Below are positions 24,943 through 35,400 of a DNA stretch of 64,000 nt, piece after piece. Positions within the stretch are counted from its first letter, which is position 1; the number at the start of each line of letters is the position of its first letter. Source of the DNA: Symbiodinium natans (taxonomy: Eukaryota > Sar > Dinophyceae > Suessiales > Symbiodiniaceae); assembly GCA_905221605.1 (NCBI GenBank), contig CAJNDS010002090.1, positions 592,664-656,663 on the forward strand. Direction: 5' to 3'. The notes beneath the pieces are model-generated. The model was not told the DNA's origin. It did not search any database and worked only from the letters and a program-made list of their open reading frames with translations. The translations under genes were made by a program, and so were the position numbers.

Positions 24943-25673
24943 CTGAACGTGATCGCGCCTCCCACATCTGGTTCTTGATGGCCCGTATAAGCGTAGTATC
25001 GCCCGATTTCTGAGCGCAGAGTGTGAACTTTGGCACCCGTGTCTACAGCCGGACTGACAGCTAGGTCACCAGGATGGAAAGAAGAGTCCATGAGGCTACC
25101 CACGCTTGCAGGGGGTGCCCTAAACCTTTTTCCCTTTTTCGTTCTTCCTGCCTTCCACTGTACTGCAGAAACCTTCAGCCATCTCTACATGTCTGCATTG
25201 TAAAACGTGAAAACCTCAGCTCCCATACATGTGGTTTCGTCGGTGGAGCTTTTGCCGTTTCTCAAGATTGGGGCGTTATCTATATCCCCAGGACTTCTTC
25301 GCACGAGTAGGGATCACAAGTCCCGTTTTGGTCCATCACTTCAAAGGAAAAGCACAGCCGCGGAAAATTGTTAGTCCGCTGATGGCAGCTACACGTTGCT
25401 CTTGTTTGTTAGGTAGCGTTTGTGAAGTGCACACCTGCGTAAGGATCTAATAGTAAACCTATGTCTCTCTCTCTCTCTCGATTGCTCTCCCCGTGTCTTG
25501 TCCGTCTGGTGTCTCTCCTCTCTTCTTTTCCTGGCAGGCATGAGACACAAGGGAGGGCCACATTCACATTACCGTCCTAGTCTACATTCGGTTGCGTCTT
25601 TCCAGCATTTTCTCTTATCCTACTTTGTAACCTCAGGCCTCCGTGAAACTCACAGCGGGTCAATGTGCATGAG

Positions 25674-25713
25674 CTGGCAGGTGAATGACCAGATCTGGCA
25701 GGTGAATGACCAG
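25674..25713. repeat. 21-bp tandem duplication
   Basis: CTGGCAGGTGAATGACCAG occurs at 25674 and again at 25695, with a period of 21. Confidence 0.9.
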
Positions 25714-25786
25714 TTCTGCTATCCTCGTGCTACCCGTTCCATGTTCGCAAAACCAAAAACCAAAACTGATTCGGAAACGACAGCAA

Positions 25787-25802
25787 CCCCCCCCCCCCCC
25801 CC
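25787..25802. repeat. poly-C run of 16
   Basis: C tract followed by further C-rich sequence to about 25960. Confidence 0.95.
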
Positions 25803-26129
25803 GACCCCCTGCCTTCTGAGGATGTGACTGATGTGTGGAGCGCTGTCTGACTCAAAGAAGTACCACCCCCCCCCTCCCACCCAGGACCCCACCGCAGCCT
25901 TGGCAAACCGGATGTGAATAACCCCTCCCCACCCCCCCAACCCCCCCACCTCACCTCACCTTCTGAGGCATGGAGTATCTGATTCGAAGGTCGAACCGGT
26001 TTGTTTCTGCGCTCCACATCAAACCGGACCCTGTTACCCACCCCCTCCCCACCCTGCCCGAGGCTCTGACTGTGAGGATGGTCGTTTTTCCCTCTCGCCG
26101 TCTCATCTCCGATTTCTTTGCTCCCACTG

Positions 26130-26141
26130 TCTCGCTCTCTC

Positions 26142-26175
<34 letters not shown>
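26130..26175. repeat. CT dinucleotide repeat
   Basis: About 20 CT units with small interruptions. Confidence 0.9.
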
Positions 26176-26177
<2 letters not shown>

Positions 26178-29100
26178 GTTTGTTCCGGAGCTGAGACTTA
26201 GCAGCACGTGCGCATCCAGGGCTCCGTTCTTTCATTCAGACCCACCACAGTGTCCTCTCTAAGGAGGCGCATGGCCTCACAGGCAGAGGTTGAAGCTGCT
26301 CTCTTAAGGTGGGAAGCTGCATCCCTCCCTCTCTACGCCCCCGCGAGCGCCTCTGGGCTGCATTCCTGTGTCAGGGCTTCGAAGACCGTTGTCGGTCTTT
26401 CATGGGGACGGCTGTCAGCTTTTTCTGCTATCCTCCGGCGAGCAGAAGAGTTTTCGTTAAGTCCTGAATTCCTTAGCTTCAAAGCATATACCTACTGACC
26501 GCACTAGGTTCACTAGCCCTCCGAGTCCGGCTCTAGATACCGCAGGTCAAGATCGTTCTTTGTCTGCCCTTGCCTATACCTTCTCTGTAGGTGCAACTAG
26601 ACAACGCAATCAGGTTCGATCCCGAGTGCTTTGTCTACTCTGTCCTCTGCGCTTGATCAAAGCTACGCGAAATCTCGTGCAAGATCTGGTCGAAACGCTG
26701 ATTGGTCTCCTTGGTTTTGAAGACCAGACGATGCTACTTATTGAGTTTAGGGATTGGGGTTTAGGGTAGGGCTGTTTGAAGGTTGGTGCCACCCTACCTA
26801 TGACCTCAACCTCGAGCAGCAGCCCCGCAAGTGCCTAAAGTTGGGCGTGGACACTTTGCAGGGCCAGGCTTGACATTCGGACCCCAAAGTCCAATCAGAA
26901 AAATCATGGACCTTTTTGCAGAATAGGAGGCCTCGGCTTTCATGCAAAAGCACCACCAGAATCAACACGTGCTAACATCCCTCCCATAGGCGCTGCGGGA
27001 CAACTGTTGGATTGTTGAATCTGTTCGTCCGCAGGCGTGTCTCGCACAAAACCCCCTAACAGAAGTCCTACAAGCTCTCTAATTAAATCCCAGCGGTAAC
27101 CAATCTGCAGCCCAAACCTTCAAATCCGGAACGTCTGAAACCAGAAATTGGAAACCCACACCTGCACACTCTTCTCGAACCAGGACTCTCCTCTTCAAAG
27201 CCCGATCCCCAACAACCCCCTACTTTCCAGCTATATACTGCCACGCAGCTCTCATCATGTCAGTGAACCTGTGCAAGTTGGGAGCAAGACCCGGAGCATA
27301 CTGCAGGACTCATTGAAGCTTTCAGGTCACTAAGGGAAGCAATTACCGTTAAGTCAAGCCTCACTGGGACTCTGAGCCATGGGCAGTCATCATGCGCGAG
27401 ATACTATGCTTTCACATGTCATGCATCAGAATGCAGGGCAAAGTCTATACTCATGTCTGAGGCGGGTGCAGGTGGGCCACGGGTCAGGTCACGATCTGTA
27501 GCCGTCAGGATCTAGTCCATCCCCTGCCAAGGAGCTTGGAATCAACGAGCCTGCGAAAGCCTTAGTCTTCTGGAGTTGGGTGGATGCTTCAGGAAGAGTC
27601 CAGCTGCGTGTGTCTGAGACCCCTCAGACTCAGCGAAATCCCTACTTCAGAGAGCCTTGATTTGGTCGTCAGAAATGCCAAGGCCCAGGCAGCGACCCTG
27701 AACAAGCAACAGGGTAACAACCTTCATCTTTCAAAGCAGCATATACTCTAGTTTATAGTTCTATATCCCAAACTTGAATTCCTGCCAGGTGGCTCGCTGA
27801 CTCGGCCTGGCCTGCTGGCGGTGCCGCCGAGCCCTGTCAGCCGACACCGCGGCTGAAGACCCGGTTTTGATCGCTCTTCGAGGACACGAGACTGTAAGTC
27901 CCTATATTGTCTTAAATGGTCTTGGCATTTGCGTGTTCCGGAGTTGCAAAAACTTAACGCCTTGAAGGTCTAGTTGGGTTTCACGTCTGAAGGCTTGAAA
28001 GTGTTCTTCCAGTCTGTCAAGTTCACATGCTTCTAACCCCAACCTTGTTGAACGACCTGATACGAGTACTGCAGACGGCACTGGCTCATCCCGGCTCAAC
28101 CAGTGGCCTTGCTAGCGCTGCTAGCGGCCTTGTTGATGCCAAGCTCATCCTCCTGTGGCTCTACTGCTGCCCGAAGAGTGCAGGTCGCGCTTGGGGGAGT
28201 TGTGTCAAGGAATGCCTGGTGGCTTGGGGGCTTCGGATTCGGTGCAGAGCTCATGGTGTCATAGCGCACATGTGGTATCCCTTCCCCCGCACATCTAGGC
28301 CAATGATATAAAGGGGAATTGGACATCCTTGCACCCCCCTCTCCCAGCCCTCTTAACTAAACTCGACCCATCTAATGCCTGACAGTGTTCAGAGGGGGGG
28401 TATTGAAAGGGCTCGTGCCCGCTAGTAAGATTTTGGGGGGGGTTTTTGGAAGTGATTGACATGTTTTGACAAGGTGTCGAACAAAACTTGTTGCAGATTG
28501 TCCATGTGTCAGTTGCATTGGCGACGGGTGATTCCGTGTTAATTTCTGTTGCCTCATTGGAGGCGGGGGACCTTTGCATGTCCAGGCCGGGGCCCTTCTC
28601 TTGGTACATGATTGGCGAGAGCTGTTAAGCACTCAGGCAGACACTCGGGCGAAGAACCCTCCAGACTCGTGTGCAGCGAGTGCTTAACCCGAAGCCCCAG
28701 TTTTGTCATTGCTGCGCGGCTAGCGCACTCACCCGCGTCTTCGTGTCAGGTCAATGCAAAACCATTCTAAAACATGCTTGCCTTTTCAGCAACACAGCAT
28801 CAACACAGCTCTTTGGAAATAGGCGTGCTGCGAAACTCCTGCTCTTTTCCAGCAGAGGCAGAGGCCACGCGTGGAGGAACCTGAAGAACTTTCGAACTTT
28901 CTGTGATTTTCACAGGCCTTCGTGGTCTGCCCCCGAAAGCTGTGAAAATGTGGAGACTGATGCTGGGAACCATCGGTGGCGGGAACATCGAGCATACCAT
29001 CGTTTTGAAAAGTCGCATTTGTGGCCGGGGAGAAGCAGATGACAACAGCCTGGAGAAAGCAACGGCTGGCAAAGACAAGAGAGAAAATCAGAGAAGTATA

Positions 29101-29394
29101 GAACTTCAGAACTGGGTCTGTTCGAGCGAGGGGCGCTCCTTTTCGTTCTAGAGATCACAAGGGCAGATATTGGGCCATTTTGGCATTTACAGTAGAAGGT
29201 TGGGCTGAACACAGACGCAGCCACCGCGCAGCTTGGTGGTGTGCTTTGGACAGCATTCAGGGGCCTGTGATGGAGCGCGGGAGGACAGAGGATCTTTGTT
29301 TAGGATCGATGAGCTTTGAAGTGGAGAAGTTGGGGTCTTCTGGTGTTCAGGTTGGAGAGGCGAGGAGGAGAGACAGGTGTGGACTCGTGTGGGT

Positions 29395-29462
29395 TCCAGC
29401 CTCCTCACTCCGGGCTCTCTGCGCCCGCAGATCGCGCATGTGCTTCTGGATCGCCTTTGGCT
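29395..29462 (-). CDS. probable channel B C-terminal exon
   Basis: Reads KAIQKHMRDLRAQRARSEEA, a charged helix of the sort found after the EF-hands in such channels. Borders and membership of the gene are tentative. Confidence 0.35.
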
Positions 29463-32400
29463 TGCAGGCTTGAAAATGTACTGAGGACACGGAGGCATGG
29501 GGTAGGAGCTACAATACCCGAGTTTGGGATTTCTTCTGCACAATTTGAGACCAATGTCGGGGTCTAGTCAAGTGAGGAATCTGTATCTCGAGGGTCAGGG
29601 GTGCAAAGTCCTCAACACTATGTGATGAATTTTCTGGTTTGCTTCTGGGCCGTCGGCTTGTGGAATAACATGTCCCAGTGCTTATGACACATCTCATCCA
29701 AGACTGATCCGTTGCTCCGGCGCCCTGTGGATCACCACAGACCACGTGCCACGGGCAGATTACTACGACCCCCACCACATGCCACCAAAGCAGCCGTCAG
29801 CTGGAAAAGGATGACATAAGAGATCTGCCTGAAATCGCTTTTGATCCCGTGAAATGCGTCGTGTTGAGTTGGGGCAGGGCTTGTCTTCGTCTAGGCCATG
29901 GCCTTCATAGGTCGGTTCGAGTTCCGGGCTTCTGCAGTGCAGGTTATGACTTTCCGTGGCTGCCGGAGAAAAGAGTTGTCCACCCTGAACCTGAAGCGCC
30001 CCCACCCCCTCCCTCCCCACCAAGGCCAGCAAAGCACGATTTTAGCCGCGCCAAGGTGTCCACAAGTTCCACGTAAGGAACTGCCCCAGTGCCTGCGCGC
30101 GGGCTTGGTTTCTACAGGCACGAGGGCCAAGTGTTGTTAGCCACGTATCAGGTGTCTCTCGCAATGTCCCTCTGTGACTCTTCCCTTCTGACTAGCAGTC
30201 TTTCTCCACACAGCTAGAAGCCCCCAAGTCGGACAGCTTCCTTTCACTGAAGCCCATCCAAAGCCCTCAGATGTTGATCACGTGGCCTTCGACGTCAAGA
30301 ACTTCAAACAACAGGTCCACGTCCTCAAGGAAGACCTCAGCATTTCTGCAACAGGTCTTCCAAGTCATAGGAGTACGGTCGACCAATGTCTAGAAATGTG
30401 TAGTGAGGTCGATTGGGGTGTCGTAGATCGGAAAATTGACGGCAGGACCGACCTTCTCCTGTCTGAGCGCAATGTGGCCTTTGGTTACCAGGACTTGAGG
30501 GTTCAACTCTTCAAGCTCAGGCCTTAATTTGATGGCCTCTCACATGGATTGTAAGATGTTCCGGGGCTGAGCTTTGAAGAGTTGTTTCAGGGGGCTAGAA
30601 TGTCGCAGTCATGGAGGCTTGCAGGGCCTTTGTTTCAAAGACCTTTGCAAGTGCACTTGCGCTGCGAAACAAAGGTCCCGCCAGGCGACACCCATAGACA
30701 CCAACGAGCTCGCGAACCTGATCACATCTAGGGAAGCCGAAAGAGCCGACTGCGGGCAAGGTAGAAGGGTGGGCAAGATGCAAGAAACTCCCCCTACTAG
30801 TATCGAAGGCAGCACTTGTTTTGCCTATCACTGCAGGCCAGCGGATCGCACAAAGGCCCTAAACTTAGGGCCTAAGTCGTCCAAGAAACCGAGACCCCCT
30901 GCGTCGAAGCCCTCATCCCACTCAGATTCGCCCAGTAGCTTCGGGTTGTTGTTGAAGCCATCCTTGATTTCCTCTAGATCCAAGCCTGCTCAAAGCCAAC
31001 ACACGATATGCACGCCGATGGATGGAATCGAGGGTTCTCGCTTGAAAGCGGCAGGTGTCTGCTTAGAAGCGTCTGCAAGATGTGCGATTTGAAGGTTCTT
31101 GGATGACCCGGGAATCATCATTAGCTTTGGCCTCGGTCAGCTAAGCTTTCAGCACGGGACCGGCCCCTGTAAAGCTGCAGGCGCAGGGCAGGATTTGCCG
31201 AGGGCCGGTAATGCTAAAGAATGGGATTTCTCCGGCCCTGGCGTTAGCATTTTTATCCATCCAAGACTCCTTTCAAGCTCCCAAACAGTATCTCCTGTTG
31301 CAAGGGGCTTACACAAGTGAGGGGTGGACTACAACCTTGCCCGCCAAATTGAAGCCACAAGCAACTAAACTGCTCAAACGGAGCATCTGGAAACTGTGGC
31401 CCGACTATACTTGAGATCGGGGCCACGAAAGCTAGAAGGCAGGAGAAGTGCGGGCGCAGTACAGGTCGACAGCAGGGTAGGGGGGGTACCCCGCCAGCTT
31501 TTCCGTGGAGGAACAGGCCACCCACACCGCGTAAACTCATGGACCGTAGGCGTTTTCGCACAGGGCATAGGGGCTCTTTTGGAAAAAACCTCTTTGGGCT
31601 CCCTCTACCCTCCCTCTGCCCTCCCCCTACCCCCCCCCCTTCCCCCCCCCCTACCCCCCTGAATCAATCCTATAAAAAAGGGGAGGGGGGGGCCCCCCCT
31701 CCACAGCCCTTTATCCCTTTGATTTTCATGCCACTTAAGGGTCGGGGTCGCTTGTTGACCCAGCTGAACACTGGAGAGAATTCTTGTAAACGACAACTCT
31801 CGCGAGCTCCTTGGAGCTAGCTTTCGTGATAAGACGAGGAAACGTTGCAGAAGCAGCTCTTTCAACCTTCTTGGCCCTCAAATGCTTGGCGGGTGGCACT
31901 CAAGACCAGCCAAGTTAAAACCGCCAAGGCTCCTCTAACCCTCTTTTGCCCTTTGTTCTCCTATTTTTTTACCACAGGCAGCAAGCAACTTACCGCCGAG
32001 AGGCTGCCGCTCTTATCCTTGTCCATCAACCGGCACAATTGTAGCAAGCTTTCCTTTGCAGCAATCATTTCCTCCTGCAAGGCACCAAGGTTGCTTGGAG
32101 TTGGGCCCTCGCTCTTGAGCTGTGAAGTCCAAATCCGCAGCCTAAGGTTACACTGTCAGACAGCAGCCCTCAAACACAGTCCGAAATCGCACGCCTCCTT
32201 GGCGACTGCCTGTTGGTGCAGATCAAGCTCCTTTGCGCTCGCAGCACGCTCGACGATGACCTCAAGTTGTCGGAAGCAGGAAGTATGCTCCCCAGCAGTT
32301 CAGTCTATCCTTGCTATCCCTCCTCCTCCTGCTGCTGTCGCTCGCAAACAATCGCTGTCTTTGCTCTTCCCACATGGTGGCTTTGCGTGTTGATTCGAAA

Positions 32401-35400
32401 GCTGCGCCGGGAAATGCATGGACACACTTGTTTGAAGAAGAATGGGTCCGGATCCATTTGCATCCCAGCAGCAGCGAGGATGAGATTGAGCATCGCAAGC
32501 TGCAGACTGATGTAGACAAACAGGAAGTAAGTGCTGGCCCAACTTGCCTGAGCACTAGAGCTTCTTCCAGACGCATAGGCCCCACAACCGTCTCAACCCT
32601 TGAGCTACATCCAACCGCGTGGAGCGTGCAAGGGCATATGCGGCATATGGGTTCAGTGTCCAACTCAAGCTTTGATGCACATCGGCAGTTTTTTCGCGGG
32701 CAGAGGATGGTAGGGCTACTCCGGGTGCCACGGGCCCAGGGCCTCTAGGATTACAAAAGATCCAACCCCCTATTTGGGGTTCGAGGAGGGTGTGGGACGC
32801 CCGAAAAGCTTTCGGTAGGAGGCTGTCGTGCAACCCTTATCATGGGGTGCAAGTTGCACAATCTGCGCTACCACATGACTTCCACAACGTGATGGCTGCA
32901 AGCCAGGCGTCTCTTTCAATGAGTGGAATTGCAAGAGTGCCCCAGCCGTCTCCCATCATGACAGTTTGGAAGATGGTAATTTGAGCTTCCCAAACCTGGG
33001 CGTCAGGGCAAAAGTTATGGTTACAGGCCAGGGTTGTACAGTGAGCCAATGATGGTCTACAGTAGGATGCAACTGGGCTTGACCTTTCGTTGTTGAATAG
33101 GCTTCATATGTTGAGGCTGCCTTTTCTACACTGAGCAAGTCCAGCGGCCACATGTGCCCCCATGAATGGCGAGGGGCCACGAGTGTGAGCCCAAAAAACC
33201 ATCCAGTCATCTGTTGCTTTTGCCGTCCAAAAAAGAGCAAGGAAACCCTGTCTGATCACTTTCCTCTCAACGTAAGAACATGATAGCGTCGATGGGGAGT
33301 TGAGGAAGCCTGGGCTGATGCCAAATGAAGGGCAACTATGCCTGTGGTACCTTGGTCCCACCGTAGACAGCTTCAAAGCCACTTGTTCCTTTAAGGGGGC
33401 AGAGAAGTGGCGCGCATGAATCTCCCAGGTAAAGTTCATCTCGGGCACTGTAGAAAAGGCGCGTCCGCAGCGCTCACAGTCGCTGTCCAGCCAAAGCCTA
33501 GGCTTCTGAACCATTCTTTTCGGCATTCGTGCAGGACCTCGCACCGTGGTTGATTTTTTCGGCCTTGGATTGTGTTTATTAGTTAAGGTGGAAGATGCTT
33601 CCCCAAACTGCCTACAACCACTCCATACTTCAAAACAACAATTCAACAACGGATACCCTCTCAAAACCCTCCCAACCATGAAGCTCAATGGCTGGCAACA
33701 TATTGGCTGGCACGGGACTTCTGGGACTCCCTATAACAACCACGGATTTCCTGATTCCTACGCACTGAGCGTCTACAAGTAAGACAGTTGGACTGCACAC
33801 CCAGACTGTTCGCAGGCCATGTCAGATCCTCAGATCCTATAGGCTTTGGGTGTCCCTACCCTGGCTCTGTCCGCAAACGTCCTCGTCGCAAACGTGCATT
33901 CTGAACCCCATGTGAACCCAAATGTCGAAACCTGCTCTGATCCGAGAGGCTCTTTGTTGATGGGATGCAGGAACTGTACCTGAGACGGTTGAGGGTTTGG
34001 TTTATCGAAGGGTGGAACTCGGGCTTGCTTGCTGGGCCAAAACACAATCTTCGGAAGCTCTTCGGAAGCTGGGAGGCCCGACTGCCAGAACTGACCAACT
34101 GGTCATCATGATGAGCACCTGGAAGGAACAAAAAGACCGGGTCCACCGACGTGAGCTGGGTTTAGGGTTTAGGGCTTCCTTGGCAGAGCCTATCCCGGAT
34201 TCCTGTACCAGTTCCAAGAGAAATGCCTTGTGGGTTTGGGGGATTACATGACGGTTCTCTCTCCTCTGCGTTTGCTTATTGGGTCTTCTGGGACCATTTA
34301 CATGTAGCTGCCAACCTCTAAGCCATCAACCTTTGCCTTGATCCTTCGAAGCCATGATGCCATGACCATGCCGAAAACGATCGACTTGGCTGCCGCGGCA
34401 AAGCTCATCCTGACTGACACCGGGCTTGTTCTCCGTATTTGTAGAAATGACGTACCTCCTGCCGCTTACACAACAGAGGTGATGATGATGATGATGATGA
34501 TGATGATGGTGATGGTGATGAGGATGATGATGGCGGCGGCGGTGGTGGTGGTGATGGTGGTGATGGTGCTGATGATTGCACCCGAGCACAGTGGGGTCTG
34601 GATGATGATTCTAGCCTAGCCGGACTAAGAGACCGGGGCACAGATGTGCTCAACAATCCCCATTCTCAACCCCAGCCTTGCCACGTCTGGCAATCCCCAT
34701 TTTCAACCCCTGCGTAGCCACGTCTAGCCATCCTGAACACGATTTACATCTTGCTGCGAATCAAGTTCTACTCGGGTGTGCAACTGACAGCAAATTGGCG
34801 TGGACGATTGGACTCCGTGTTTTGAGTTCTGGAAACACCGCTGCTGTCTGAAAGGTTCTTTGCCAAGTGGCAGCAGTATCTTCAACTCCCATATTTGACG
34901 CAGCACTCTAAAGATCCGGACCATCTTGCCCATCCGGAATATCCTTGGGGCGCGGCAACTGGCACCGCACTGCTTCAAGAAATATCTTTTGCACATGTTT
35001 TTGGGGTCAGCCGGCTTAGCTGGAAAAAGCGATGCGGCAAATAGGAATCCAACTCCGAGAGATGGCTCTCCGATCTTTCCCCCCCCAAAAAAAAGGTTCT
35101 TCTGCTTGTGTGTTCAAATTGAGCCAGAAAGCTGGCAATGCCCCTTGCCAACAAGCGCTGGCTCAACACCCAAACAGCTTCCATCAAACGTAGAATCCTG
35201 AGTCATGAGTGCTAATTGAAGTTCAGGCAGCCGCAGCATTGACACGCCACTGCCCGAGAGCTGGAACAGGGCCGTGATGGTAAGGGCCATGTCGAGCAAG
35301 ACAACCTCTGCATCTCTTCCAAGGCTCAGGCATGTCGGGCGCTGGACCTCCTATAATCTATAAATCCTTCGGACTTTGGGTTCTCACGGGGATCGAAACA

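Larger units (their letters stand above)
25100..29390. other. spacer between channel B and the 22-25 kb exons
   Basis: Repeats and a TTTAGGG-like patch near 26749-26770. No exon could be assigned with confidence. Confidence 0.4.

Noticed and set aside
31995-32000. GTAAGT as donor of the EF-hand exon of channel B
   Set aside because: A good GT consensus, but it would insert a residue and move Glu away from loop position 12; the adjacent GC donor keeps the EF-hand canonical.
31845-32393. 182-codon plus-strand open frame
   Set aside because: Antisense to the post-S6 and EF-hand exons of channel B, whose minus-strand reading is clearly real.
33421-33500. Cys-x2-Cys with nearby His residues as a zinc finger
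   Set aside because: His spacing does not fit a C2H2 finger, and the same Cys pair occurs in the turret of channel A, so it belongs to the channel.
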